The position numbers and the translations under genes were made by a program. The notes under the pieces were generated by a model, which was given only the letters and a program-made list of their open reading frames with translations, did no database searches and had not been told where the DNA came from. From positions 186,001-250,000 of the forward strand of contig NZ_LRPB01000034.1 of NCBI RefSeq assembly GCF_001592945.1: a stretch of DNA of 64,000 nucleotides, in the 5' to 3' direction. Positions 53,290 to 62,091 of this stretch are shown piece after piece. The first letter of the stretch is position 1. The number at the start of each line of letters is the position of its first letter. This DNA is from Roseivirga seohaensis. GTDB taxonomy: Bacteria > Bacteroidota > Bacteroidia > Cytophagales > Cyclobacteriaceae.

Positions 53290-55077
53290 CTAATTCCATC
53301 CGAAAATCTGTGTCAAATTTGGGTTTAACGCTACTTGAGCAGCTGGTACAGGGCGATAATAGAACTTCGGATCGTCAAATGTTCCTCTTTCAATTACCGT
53401 TAAAATATGTCCGCTGTTACCATCTGATAAAAACACCCCTACGTTTTCACCAAAACTTCCAACTCTGTAATAGGCAAAAGGAACATCTAAAGCATTTCGC
53501 TCTTTGGTATCAGGAATTGAAGCCGAAGCATCTAATAATATAATGTCTTCAATTCCATCGCCAGTAACATCGTGCTTACCTAAACCACTGAAATACAAAC
53601 CTTTTGGCTCTTCTTCCAATAATTTACCTGCTTTCCAACGCATTAAATCATCGAACCTATACCCTTCTAAAGCCAATTCAACTCTTCTTTCTCTTCTGAT
53701 TTCAAGTAAAACTGGGTCTGTTACAGTAGGGTATTTTGCCTGTAATACAGGGTCTACAGTGGCGCCCATTGTTAATGCTGGCATTCCTGCTCTATCGCGC
53801 AACAGGTTAATCGACTCATTTAATACAGCTTGATTCATTTCATTTAGTTCAGCCTTAGCTTCGGCATAAATCAAAAGTGTTTCTGCAAACCTTAACACCG
53901 GAAAGTCCAAGTTATTAATAGTGGCCTGATCTGTTACATTCACAAAACCTTTTAATTGATGATAACCCGAGAAATTCTTTGCCAATTGCTGCACATACAT
54001 TCCCGCACCTTGACTGTAAGTTCTTGAGTTTACCAACACAAAACCTGGATAAGCATATGTTTGAGACAATCTAGGGTCTCTATTTTGAAACTCTTGAACA
54101 AAGCTGAATTTATCGTAGTTGGCTTGATTTGAATAATACGAACCATCTGCCATTAAGTAAGACTGCAATAAATCTTTCGCTGGACTGGTTTCATAGTTAC
54201 CAAACACGGTTTCGGACCAGCCACTGTTTTTCACTTGGTCTAGGCTATATACTCCTAAAATGACTTCAGGATTTGACTCTAAATCAGTGCTATTAAACAA
54301 GCTGCTGTAATCAGTTGCGCTATTGCCTGTATTCTTAATACTGAAAGGCCCATTATCCATAATGTCTTTGGCAATATCTCTTGCCAATTTCAAATACTTA
54401 TCAGCCGAAGCAGTAAGATTTAATTCGCTGTGATATTTTCTGAAAGTACCTTCGTGTAGCGCGTTTCTTGCCATAAAGGCTTTTGCCACCCATCTGTTTA
54501 CTGCGCCATCAGGCTGATTCTCGAAAATGTTTTCAATAGCAAATTGATAATCTTCAAAAACTTTATCTACCACCATTTCTCGCGAATCTCGCGGCTTGTT
54601 CAAGGCTTCAGTATCACCTGTTTCGATCACAAAATCGTAATATGGCACATCTGAATACCTTTTTACCTTATCGTAGTAAAACTGAGCTCTAAAGAACCTT
54701 CCTAAGCCTTCAAAATGGTTCAGTTTTTCTTGAGAGATGTTCGCTTTGTCAAAGTTTTCTAAAAACAAGTTGATTGACCTTAGCGCACCCCAGTTCCAAC
54801 CCGATGTAATGGTAGAAGAAGATGCAGTACTAACCATCATGGTTTTGATTTCAGTATTCCCTGTAGTGGCAGCATTGTCTGTTCCACCATCGGCATAATA
54901 AATCCCCGAACCTGGGAAATTATAAAGGCTATTGACGTAAATATTAAGGTCTTCTTCTGTGTTAAAGAAGTTCTCTACGCCAATCGAAGTTTCTGGCACT
55001 ACATCTAAGAAGTTGTCGTTACAGGCTGTAACCAAACCAATTAAGAAGAGTGCAATCAGTATTTTAAAATTTTTCAT
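53290..55077 (-). CDS. RagB/SusD family nutrient-binding outer-membrane lipoprotein
   Basis: A 595-residue surface lipoprotein that acts as the lid of a SusC transporter. The signal ends in a lipobox at LVTACNDN (cysteine about 19). Family features include FLDVVPETSIGVENFFNTEED at the start, the TPR-like helices, and near the C-terminus EIRRERRVELALEGYRFDDLMRWK, which is highly conserved. It follows SusC by 26 bases. The substrate is a guess; the two phosphatase-type genes downstream point to a phosphorylated compound. Confidence 0.96.
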   Translation of the reverse strand: MKNFKILIALFLIGLVTACNDNFLDVVPETSIGVENFFNTEEDLNIYVNSLYNFPGSGIYYADGGTDNAATTGNTEIKTMMVSTASSSTITSGWNWGALRSINLFLENFDKANISQEKLNHFEGLGRFFRAQFYYDKVKRYSDVPYYDFVIETGDTEALNKPRDSREMVVDKVFEDYQFAIENIFENQPDGAVNRWVAKAFMARNALHEGTFRKYHSELNLTASADKYLKLARDIAKDIMDNGPFSIKNTGNSATDYSSLFNSTDLESNPEVILGVYSLDQVKNSGWSETVFGNYETSPAKDLLQSYLMADGSYYSNQANYDKFSFVQEFQNRDPRLSQTYAYPGFVLVNSRTYSQGAGMYVQQLAKNFSGYHQLKGFVNVTDQATINNLDFPVLRFAETLLIYAEAKAELNEMNQAVLNESINLLRDRAGMPALTMGATVDPVLQAKYPTVTDPVLLEIRRERRVELALEGYRFDDLMRWKAGKLLEEEPKGLYFSGLGKHDVTGDGIEDIILLDASASIPDTKERNALDVPFAYYRVGSFGENVGVFLSDGNSGHILTVIERGTFDDPKFYYRPVPAAQVALNPNLTQIFGWN

Positions 55078-55103
55078 TTTGAATTCGTTTAAAAATCAGA
55101 TGA

Positions 55104-58100
55104 TTACAAAGTGATGTTGATTCCCAATACATACCTTCTTTGGAAAGGGTAAGTGTAACCTTTACCTACTCCTCTTCCTCCGCTTACAGCTGGGTTATAT
55201 TGAATGGCATTGTTTACTGCTTCTGGATCGAAGAAATCTTTTAATGCCGACCACTCGAAAAGGTTTTCGCCACTGGCATAAACCCTTACACTTGAAAGGC
55301 CTGTTTTAGACATTAATGCGACTGGTAAAGTATATCCGATGGTTAAGTTTTTGAGCCTTAAATAAGCTGCGCTCAACAAATAATCTGTTTGAGGAATGGC
55401 CAAACCTTGCGCTTGATCAATTCTTTCTCCCAAATTTCTATCGGCCAACCAAGATTGTAAGTGAGGATATTTAGCATCTAAATTTTGATCTGCTAAACCT
55501 GCATCTAAATACGATTGTGAATGCCTGTCTCTATCGGCACCAGTTTCTGATTCAGCTCGGTAGAAATCGTTCAAATGCGGATAACCACCTGCATAGGGCT
55601 GCTGATAAAACCCCCAATACAAGTAATCTAAAGGATAGTAATCTCTCTTCCCTACTCCTTGGAAGAGAACGCTTAAATCGAATCCATTCCAATCGGCAGA
55701 AAGGTTTATTCCATAACGGTACCTTGGTGATTGATTTCCGATGATTGACAAATCTTTTGTATCATCCAAAGTATAGCCTTTAGTGATCTTATTGTCTCCG
55801 TTTAGGTCTTTGTATTTTGGCCATCCTTCAACAATTGAAATAGCACCCCAAGGCACAATCGCGTTCTGATCTAGTGCGTTGATTTCTTCGGCAGACCTGA
55901 AGAAACCATCGTTTTGAAGTCCCCAAATTTGGCCTAACTCCATTCCTTCATAAAACTGAGTTATGCTTCCTGTTGGGTTATCGAATTTAGTGATATAAGA
56001 ACGGCTGTCAGATAAGTTGAAACCCGCTTTAAAGTTTAATGGCTTACCAGCAAGGGCCACTTCGTTTTGGTAACCTAAAGAGAATTCCCAACCGTTAGTT
56101 TTCAAATCAGCAGCGTTTTCTTTTGGCTCAGTTGCACCCAAAACATCTGGCAACTCTCTTCCCAAAGTCAACATCCCTTTGGTGTCTCTTCTGTAAATAT
56201 CGAATGATGCAGACACTCTATTTTCGAGGAATCCTAAGTCTACACCAAAGTTTTTGGTTACTACCTCTTCCCAAGAAAAGTTATTTGAAACCAACTGAGG
56301 TGAAGAAATTTCTAGCGGCAACTTTCCGTCAATCAGGTAATTACCTTGGTATGCGCTCATGGTTGAAATGTATTCATAAGGGCCAATAGCTTGGTTACCC
56401 AAAGACCCGATAGAACCTCTGAGTTTAAACTGGCTTACCCAGTCTCTCATTCCAGCCATAAAGTTTTCTTCATCTACTCTCCAAGCCAATGAAGCCGAAG
56501 GGAAAAATCCATAACGATTATCAGAAGGGAATTTAGAAGCGCCATCATATCGGCCATTCAATTCTAGAATGTACCTATCATTATAGATATAGTTCAATCT
56601 GTAAAAAACACCTCTCACTGCCCATTCAGATACGCTTTCACCTACAAACTGATCGCCTGTTGCCAGTGCTATGGTAGGTAGCGAAGCAGAAATAACATTG
56701 TTTCGCTGCGCGCTAAACGAGTTCCAGCGGTTGTGCTCTTGGTTAAAACCTAAAGTTCCGCTTAATGCATGATCACCAAATTGTTGTTTGTAGCTTAAAT
56801 AGCTATTCAACACATAGTAGTTTTCTACTGAGCTTGATCTGTAAGCTGAATTATTGCCCTGCTCTCTAATGTCACTTGGGCCATAACCAATGTTATATTT
56901 TGTTTGAAACCAGTTCCTATCTTGTCTTCCTCTTCTAAAGGTGAAATCAGTATTAAAAGTCAGAATATCCTTTAACAATATTGCTTGTACGCCAAACTGC
57001 GACTGAACACTTGTAAATTCAGTAATATCTTCTCCTCCATCCGTTAGTTGGGCAGAAATTACTCCAGCTTCAGAATTGGCCCAACTTCCGTCAGGGTTAA
57101 TATTCCATGATGTAGGAGCTATATTATAGATTGAAGTAATATCGAAATACGAAGGTTCTTTTCTTTCCGTAGTGGTTAAATAGGTGTTGTTGCTAATGGT
57201 TAACCAATCGTTGGCTTTGTATGAAACTTTGCTTCTTACCGTGTATCGATCAAAGTAATCATCGGCAATGGCCAAAACCCCGTCTTGATGACTATATGAA
57301 CCTGAAAGTAAATAATTAACACGATCGTCACCTCCACTAATTGAAAGCTGATGGTTGCTTGAAGTAGTTTGATCTTTCATAAAATGACGAGACCAATCTT
57401 GGCCACCCATATATTCCCAAGCGGCTTCGTTAGTTGGATTTCTTCTTACCCCAGGCAATGAAGGATCGTTAGAGCGATCTCTGGCCCAAGCATAATACTG
57501 ATCACTGAAGTTAATATTGTCCCAAGGAGTATTATCGGTTGAAGTTTCTAACAGCCTTGAGTAGATATAAGGATCGGTGATTTTGTTGGGTATAACTGTG
57601 GCTTCATTCATTGACGTATAACCAGAGTAGCTGATTCTCATTTTATCAGCTCCATTCTTTGTAGTAATGATTACTACACCAAATGCTGCCCTTGCACCAT
57701 AAATGGCTGCCGAAGAAGCATCTTTGATTACTGAAATGCTTTCAATGTCTTGAGGAGCAATGCGGTTTAACTCCACCGCATCAGAAGGAACACCGTCAAT
57801 CAAAATCAATGGATTTCCACCATTGATTGAAGTCACGCCTCTAATGTTAATATTTGGGGTAGAACCTGGAGCACCAGAATTACTATCGATATTTAGGTTA
57901 GGAATAACCCCTTGAAGCCCCTCAGTTACACTACTGATTGGCCTTTTCGCTAATTGCTGTGCATCTACTTGGTCTACAGCACCAGAAAGATTCACCTTCT
58001 TTTCTACACCATAGCCAACTACTACAAACTCCTGAAGTTCTTTAATGTCTTCCTGAAGCGTAATATCAATTGTAGACTGATTATTCACTGTTACTTCTTG

Positions 58101-58376
58101 AGAAATAAAGCCTACGAATGAGAATACAATTACTGATTCTTGGCTTTTTACTTTAATGCTGTATTTTCCGTCAGCACCAGTAACCATTCCATTTGTAGTT
58201 CCTTTTTCAAAAACTGTAACACCAAAAATAGGCTGTCCTTCAGTATCTGAGACCAAGCCTTTAACATTCAATTCTTGGGCATAGCCCAACGCAGACACAC
58301 ATAAACACATCAACATGAGGCAAGCCCTGCGGAGCTTCCTATGTTGGGTTGAAATCGTGGATGTAAATCCTTTCAT
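55104..58376 (-). CDS. SusC/RagA family TonB-linked outer-membrane transporter
   Basis: A 1090-residue beta-barrel importer powered through TonB. It starts with a signal sequence, then a CarboxypepD_reg-like domain (LKVKGLVSDTEGQP-like, here NVKGLVSDTEGQPIFGVTV), a plug domain (RPISSVTEGLQGVIPNLNI, then INGGNPLILIDGVPSDAVE, the SusC-specific signature) and a C-terminal 22-strand barrel ending RRYVLGINITL. It is the first gene of a SusC-SusD-phosphodiesterase-phosphatase run, reading away from a TetR gene. A -7 promoter element lies 38 bases before the ATG. Such pairs normally take up glycans or peptides; the phosphatases suggest another substrate class. Confidence 0.97.
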   Translation of the reverse strand: MKGFTSTISTQHRKLRRACLMLMCLCVSALGYAQELNVKGLVSDTEGQPIFGVTVFEKGTTNGMVTGADGKYSIKVKSQESVIVFSFVGFISQEVTVNNQSTIDITLQEDIKELQEFVVVGYGVEKKVNLSGAVDQVDAQQLAKRPISSVTEGLQGVIPNLNIDSNSGAPGSTPNINIRGVTSINGGNPLILIDGVPSDAVELNRIAPQDIESISVIKDASSAAIYGARAAFGVVIITTKNGADKMRISYSGYTSMNEATVIPNKITDPYIYSRLLETSTDNTPWDNINFSDQYYAWARDRSNDPSLPGVRRNPTNEAAWEYMGGQDWSRHFMKDQTTSSNHQLSISGGDDRVNYLLSGSYSHQDGVLAIADDYFDRYTVRSKVSYKANDWLTISNNTYLTTTERKEPSYFDITSIYNIAPTSWNINPDGSWANSEAGVISAQLTDGGEDITEFTSVQSQFGVQAILLKDILTFNTDFTFRRGRQDRNWFQTKYNIGYGPSDIREQGNNSAYRSSSVENYYVLNSYLSYKQQFGDHALSGTLGFNQEHNRWNSFSAQRNNVISASLPTIALATGDQFVGESVSEWAVRGVFYRLNYIYNDRYILELNGRYDGASKFPSDNRYGFFPSASLAWRVDEENFMAGMRDWVSQFKLRGSIGSLGNQAIGPYEYISTMSAYQGNYLIDGKLPLEISSPQLVSNNFSWEEVVTKNFGVDLGFLENRVSASFDIYRRDTKGMLTLGRELPDVLGATEPKENAADLKTNGWEFSLGYQNEVALAGKPLNFKAGFNLSDSRSYITKFDNPTGSITQFYEGMELGQIWGLQNDGFFRSAEEINALDQNAIVPWGAISIVEGWPKYKDLNGDNKITKGYTLDDTKDLSIIGNQSPRYRYGINLSADWNGFDLSVLFQGVGKRDYYPLDYLYWGFYQQPYAGGYPHLNDFYRAESETGADRDRHSQSYLDAGLADQNLDAKYPHLQSWLADRNLGERIDQAQGLAIPQTDYLLSAAYLRLKNLTIGYTLPVALMSKTGLSSVRVYASGENLFEWSALKDFFDPEAVNNAIQYNPAVSGGRGVGKGYTYPFQRRYVLGINITL

Positions 58377-58413
58377 AAGTTTTGTTTTAGTTTTAGAGCA
58401 GATTTTAGATTGT

Positions 58414-58421
58414 CAAATGTA
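58414..58421 (-). promoter_or_regulatory. -7 promoter element of the SusC gene
   Basis: TACATTTG on the minus strand matches TAnnTTTG exactly. A transcript would start about 31 bases before the SusC ATG. The -33 element is poor, as in promoters that need an activator. Confidence 0.45.
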
Positions 58422-58462
58422 GGCGCGGCATGTTACCCCATCATTAACCGCGATTTAATTTT

Positions 58463-58482
58463 AATTGAATAGTCGTTCAATT
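58463..58482. promoter_or_regulatory. Inverted repeat, candidate TetR operator
   Basis: AATTGAA (58463-58469) and TTCAATT (58476-58482) form a perfect 7-bp inverted repeat around six bases (TAGTCG). It lies between the divergent SusC and TetR genes, about 42 bases before the TetR ATG and 40-60 bases upstream of the SusC -7 element. Confidence 0.5.
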
Positions 58483-58524
58483 TATTTTCCACATATTTGG
58501 GCCTCAGAATCACACACAAATTCA

Positions 58525-59118
58525 ATGGGAAGAAAGAACATTAAAGACCTCAGAAGACAAGAAATAGTAAAAGCATTCTATAAAACAGCCAAGGCAGAAG
58601 GGCTCCAAAACACCTCTATTGCTAAGATTGCAGAAGCCATGGATGTTAACCCTAGCTTAATCTTGCATAACTTTAAGAACAAAGATGAGCTAGTGCTTGC
58701 CCTCATTGATTATATTCTAAGTCGTTATCAAAAAATCTATAGCACTCAAAAAGATGGCACTTCGATTGACCATTTAAAGGAAGTGCTCAACAACCTTTTC
58801 TCCAGAAAATGGAATGCTCTGATTAGCGATGATGTTTATTACAGTTGCTACAGCTTGATTTTTAGAAACAACGTGATTCGTTCTAAATACAAAGAGTTAC
58901 ATGACTCTTTACGCGTTTGGTTAGAATCTCATTTGTTGGAATGTATAGAAGAGGGGTCACTGAAACTAGAAGATCCAAAACGAACCGCAAATTTGATTTA
59001 TACCATCTTAGAAGGCGCCTATTACTATTTATGTATGGAAAAGAATGTTGCTAAAAAAGACGAAATTATGGAGCAGTATAAACAGCATGCTTATGATATT
59101 CTGAAACTCGAGGCTTAG
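58525..59118 (+). CDS. TetR/AcrR family transcriptional regulator
   Basis: A 197-residue regulator. The ATG at 58525 (MGRKNIKDLRRQEIVKAFY) is the right start; a TTG at 58465 would extend the frame through the operator-like repeat. The N-terminal helix-turn-helix region is seen as GLQNTSIAKIAEAMDVNPSLIL and HNFKNKDELVLALIDYIL, the classic TetR signature, and the rest is an all-helical ligand and dimer domain. It is divergent from the SusCD-phosphatase genes with the spacer repeat at 58463-58482, so it may control that transport locus and itself. The ligand is unknown. Confidence 0.92.
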   Translation: MGRKNIKDLRRQEIVKAFYKTAKAEGLQNTSIAKIAEAMDVNPSLILHNFKNKDELVLALIDYILSRYQKIYSTQKDGTSIDHLKEVLNNLFSRKWNALISDDVYYSCYSLIFRNNVIRSKYKELHDSLRVWLESHLLECIEEGSLKLEDPKRTANLIYTILEGAYYYLCMEKNVAKKDEIMEQYKQHAYDILKLEA

Positions 59119-59257
59119 CTTTTAAACTATACTGCCGTCAATCTTGCCTTTCTAGTGAACCAATTATGTATTGATTCCATTCTCATTACATTGGAATGAA
59201 TAGTATGCTCGTACTATTTTGTAAGTTTAGTTAACTTGAAGCCCAAAAAATTCAGCA

Positions 59258-59863
59258 ATGGAGGAAAAAAATAAGAAAAAGAAAGGCGTAACCAAACGAG
59301 ATATCATTGAGCTATCCATTGTTGTAATGGTTTTTCTGGTCATCTATTTGATAGGTTCTCAGGCCGAAGTTTTCGGAAAAGTGCAGCAGGCAGTATTGGT
59401 AACTGGTGTTGCGAACGCCACTGCTTTAGATGCCGATGAAGTGGTTGATGCCGATTACAATTTCCGTTTGGTAAATGAAGAAGGCAACAAAATAGATGTT
59501 CGTGATTTAAAAGGGAAAACGCTTTTCATTAACATTTGGGCCACTTGGTGCCCGCCTTGCGTTGCCGAAATGCCTAACATCAATTCGCTCTACAATAAAA
59601 TTGAAAACAAAGATGATATTGTGTTTTTGATGATTTCTCACGATGACGAAATGAAAACAGCTCGCACTTGGGTAAAGCGCAAAGGATTCGATTTTCCTGT
59701 ATTCAAATTGGCCTCTCCTCTACCCGATGTTTTCGAAACTGGCGTAGTTCCATCCACTTTTGTAGTTTCTCCTGAAGGTAAAATTGTAGTAAGTAAAACA
59801 GGAATGGCCAATTACGACACCAAACGTTTCAAGAAATATTTGCTAAAGCTGGCTGAGAAATAA
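59258..59863 (+). CDS. TlpA family thioredoxin-like disulfide protein, membrane-anchored
   Basis: A 201-residue protein with an N-terminal basic region (KNKKKKGVTKRD), a single membrane helix (residues 18-34, ELSIVVMVFLVIYLIG) and a periplasmic thioredoxin fold. The active-site motif is WATWCPPCVAEMPNINS, with CPPC at 98-101. The last part (TGVVPSTFVVSPEGKIVVSK) has the expected cis-proline. It is likely to reduce or form periplasmic disulfides, for example in cytochrome maturation; the partner is unknown. No other redox gene is adjacent. It stands alone with a 139-base gap after TetR. Confidence 0.93.
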   Translation: MEEKNKKKKGVTKRDIIELSIVVMVFLVIYLIGSQAEVFGKVQQAVLVTGVANATALDADEVVDADYNFRLVNEEGNKIDVRDLKGKTLFINIWATWCPPCVAEMPNINSLYNKIENKDDIVFLMISHDDEMKTARTWVKRKGFDFPVFKLASPLPDVFETGVVPSTFVVSPEGKIVVSKTGMANYDTKRFKKYLLKLAEK

Positions 59864-59967
59864 AGGGATGTTCGTTAAGTTTATGTGCCAATAAGGCAAT
59901 TATTAAATTCAAGCCAAATCCATTATCGGTTGGTTTCTATTTTGTAAATAAACATTGACGATCCTCC

Positions 59968-60762
59968 ATGAAATTTCTACAACTTTCCATCCTATCACTC
60001 AGCCTAGGCATTATTTCATGCACTCCTTCTAAAAAAGATAAGTATTCTTTGGCCAACCCTGAATTGATCAGCTACAAGGTGGAGCAAACCATGCCGCATG
60101 ATTCTACTGCTTACACGCAAGGCTTACTGGTTCATAAAGGAAAAATATACGAGAGTACAGGTAGAGAAGCTTCGTGGATCGGAATTGTAGATCCTTCCAC
60201 TGGAAAGCCAGACAAAAAGGTAATACTAGACGACAAATTCTTTGGAGAAGGTATTACCATTCTGAATAACAAAATCTACCAACTTACATGGCAGCAAAAA
60301 GTAGGCTTTGTTTACGATTTAGAAACCTTTGAACAGTTAAGAGAATTCAAATACAATAATGAAGGTTGGGGATTAACCCACGATGGAAAAAATCTGATTA
60401 TGTCAGACGGTTCGAACTCGCTTTCGTTTTTAGATACTGCCAGCTTAACTCCAATAAAAAAGCTTAATGTAACTTATAAAGGTGTAGCCGTAAGCAGCCT
60501 AAACGAGCTTGAGTACGTTGATGGCTATATTTGGGCAAACATTTACTTAAAAGACCAAATTGCTAAGATTGATGCCAATACAGGCGAAGTACAAGGTTTT
60601 TTAGACCTTTCCGACCTAACTTACCGCACCCGATTGCTTAACCCAGATGCTGATGTTTTAAATGGAATTGCTTGGCATGAATCAACTAAGTCTTTACTCG
60701 TAACTGGCAAACTTTGGCCACTGATTTATGTGTTGAAACTCACGGCCAACCCAGAAAATTAA
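59968..60762 (+). CDS. Glutaminyl-peptide cyclotransferase, lipoprotein
   Basis: A 264-residue member of the plant-type glutamine cyclotransferase family, which turns N-terminal glutamine into pyroglutamate. It has a lipoprotein signal (LGIISCTPSK, cysteine about 18). Family features are YTQGLLVHKGKIYESTGREA, GEGITILNNKIYQLTWQ, GWGLTHDGKNLIMSDGSNSL and NELEYVDGYIWANIYL, which correspond to blades of the five-bladed propeller. In Bacteroidota such enzymes act on exported proteins whose mature form begins with glutamine. It is followed by a DUF1905 gene 18 bases later. Confidence 0.93.
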   Translation: MKFLQLSILSLSLGIISCTPSKKDKYSLANPELISYKVEQTMPHDSTAYTQGLLVHKGKIYESTGREASWIGIVDPSTGKPDKKVILDDKFFGEGITILNNKIYQLTWQQKVGFVYDLETFEQLREFKYNNEGWGLTHDGKNLIMSDGSNSLSFLDTASLTPIKKLNVTYKGVAVSSLNELEYVDGYIWANIYLKDQIAKIDANTGEVQGFLDLSDLTYRTRLLNPDADVLNGIAWHESTKSLLVTGKLWPLIYVLKLTANPEN

Positions 60763-60780
60763 ACTCACAATTTTGAACCA

Positions 60781-61302
60781 TTGGTCAGCTTTACTACCAC
60801 TTTAGCCCAATTCCATTATGAACATTGGAGCTACCATTTGCCTGTAAGCCCAGAAATAACGGCTCAGTTTACCAATGGCAATAACAGACGAGTAAAGTGC
60901 CTGATCAATAACAAAATCACTATTCATACAGCTTTGATGCCCATTAACGAGGGAAGTTATATTCTCGTTAACCAAAAAATAAGAACCGAGCTGAATATAA
61001 GTGAAGGCGATAAGGTGGAAGTAACGCTTGAAAAGGACAATTCAGAATATGGAATACCAATGCCTGAAACCTTTAGCGTTTTGCTAGATCAAGATGAGGT
61101 TGGCTCTAAATTCTTCCATTCTCTTACTCCTGGTAAGCAACGTAGCCTCATTTACATTGTGGGGAAAGTAAAAAGCATAGACAGCCAGTTGAACAAAGGG
61201 TTGGCTATTCTAGATCACCTTACTGAGGTTCAGGGCAAATTAGATTTCAAGGCTTTGAATGTGAAGATCAAGGAATACAATCAGCGTGGTAAAATGCGTT
61301 AA
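60781..61302 (+). CDS. DUF1905/YdeI-type protein
   Basis: A 173-residue protein opened by TTG at 60781; no ATG or GTG is available at the start. The first 95 residues (residues about 25-90, PEITAQFTNGNNRRVKCLIN, then YILVNQKIRTELNISEGDKVEVTL) match the DUF1905 beta-barrel, and the last 70 (SKFFHSLTPGKQRSLIYIVGKV) match the YdeI-type C-terminus. Activity is not established. It is related in its C-terminus to the 21067-21648 gene. It follows the cyclotransferase by 18 bases and ends at a strong terminator, so the two may share a transcript. A TTG start deserves checking. Confidence 0.82.
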   Translation: MVSFTTTLAQFHYEHWSYHLPVSPEITAQFTNGNNRRVKCLINNKITIHTALMPINEGSYILVNQKIRTELNISEGDKVEVTLEKDNSEYGIPMPETFSVLLDQDEVGSKFFHSLTPGKQRSLIYIVGKVKSIDSQLNKGLAILDHLTEVQGKLDFKALNVKIKEYNQRGKMR

Positions 61303-61317
61303 AATCGGGCACAAAAA

Positions 61318-61351
61318 CAAGAAGGTTATCCCGTCCGGATAACCTTCTCTA
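61318..61351 (+). terminator. Terminator after the DUF1905 gene
   Basis: GAAGGTTATCC pairs perfectly with GGATAACCTTC around CGTC, followed by TCTACT. Confidence 0.75.
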
Positions 61352-61395
61352 CTAACACAAAGGGTCACTTATGTGAATACTCAACCAAAAACTGA

Positions 61396-61731
61396 TTACT
61401 GTTTTCCGTCAATAGCTACCTCTCTCAGTAACGTTCCGTCCATTCCAAAGTGAACAGCTACTTTACCAGTCTCTTTTTTCACGATGAACTCGATGTACTC
61501 TTCGCTCTCTGGTGCTGGAGTTTCAACTTTGTAGATTTTCTCTACGTTTTCATCTTTGTATTCTGCTTCTTCCCATCCTTTTTTCACTTCTTCAGGAAGG
61601 TTTTTCATCAGAATTTCTGTTTTCTTCTCTTGCTGAACAAGCACTGTAGCAGCTTCGCCTACACTAGTGAATGCAACAGATGTGAAACTTAAAGTACCTA
61701 TTGCTAATAAACTTAAAATTGCCTTTTTCAT
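61396..61731 (-). CDS. Small secreted PepSY-like protein, function unknown
   Basis: A 111-residue exported protein. Signal peptide MKKAILSLLAIGTLSFTSVAF, then a mature part of about 85 residues that begins with a helix (TEILMKNLPEEVKKGWEEAE) and ends in a beta-meander (YIEFIVKKETGKVAVHFGMDGTLLRE). That order resembles the PepSY/BPSL1050-like fold of periplasmic inhibitors. The match is only by shape. It is a single gene, and the AT-rich spacer before it has no strong promoter that I can support. Confidence 0.6.
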   Translation of the reverse strand: MKKAILSLLAIGTLSFTSVAFTSVGEAATVLVQQEKKTEILMKNLPEEVKKGWEEAEYKDENVEKIYKVETPAPESEEYIEFIVKKETGKVAVHFGMDGTLLREVAIDGKQ

Positions 61732-61917
61732 AACTTTATAATTTTTGTTGAATTAATTGTTTTACCCTTCTTATTGAAAAAGACATGCCAAGAGCACAAA
61801 TATCAATACACCAACTGAATTACAGCTACTTACATTATTAGCTATTTAATAAAGGGCGATAGGATTCACTTCAAATTGTGGAACAATCCAACACTTTGAG
61901 GTGAATAACAAAACACT

Positions 61918-62013
61918 TCAATTCAAACATTCAGGCTTATTAGCATAGGATTGGTTATCGGCAAGAATAAACTCTGGGTCCATCAAAAGAGGTTTTCCTT
62001 TTCGATAGACCAT
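61918..62013 (-). CDS. Doubtful 31-residue ORF
   Basis: ATG at 62013, stop at 61918, reading MVYRKGKPLLMDPEFILADN and then QSYANKPECLN. It starts just after the DUF4249 terminator and ends 12 bases before the 61864-61906 hairpin. No family, no ribosome-binding site and no promoter support it. It could be chance. Confidence 0.2.
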   Translation of the reverse strand: MVYRKGKPLLMDPEFILADNQSYANKPECLN

Positions 62014-62025
62014 GTTAAATAAAAA

Positions 62026-62060
62026 ACGGAATTACCGCATTTGGCAATCCCGTTTTTGTA
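62026..62060 (-). terminator. Terminator after the DUF4249 gene
   Basis: AACGGGATTGCC pairs with GGTAATTCCGTT (two G-U or mismatched positions tolerated), followed by TTTTT on the minus strand. Confidence 0.75.
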
Positions 62061-62091
62061 TCACTCACAAAAGTGAAATGTCTTAATTGAG

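Larger units (their letters stand above)
61732..62091. other. Gap of about 360 bases with a hairpin, a terminator and one doubtful short ORF
   Basis: No established gene. Contents: an imperfect 12-bp inverted repeat at 61864-61906 (ATTCACTTCAAA with TTTGAGGTGAAT), the terminator of the DUF4249 gene at 62026-62060, and a 31-residue minus-strand frame at 61918-62013 described separately. The rest is AT-rich with nothing I can support. Confidence 0.5.
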
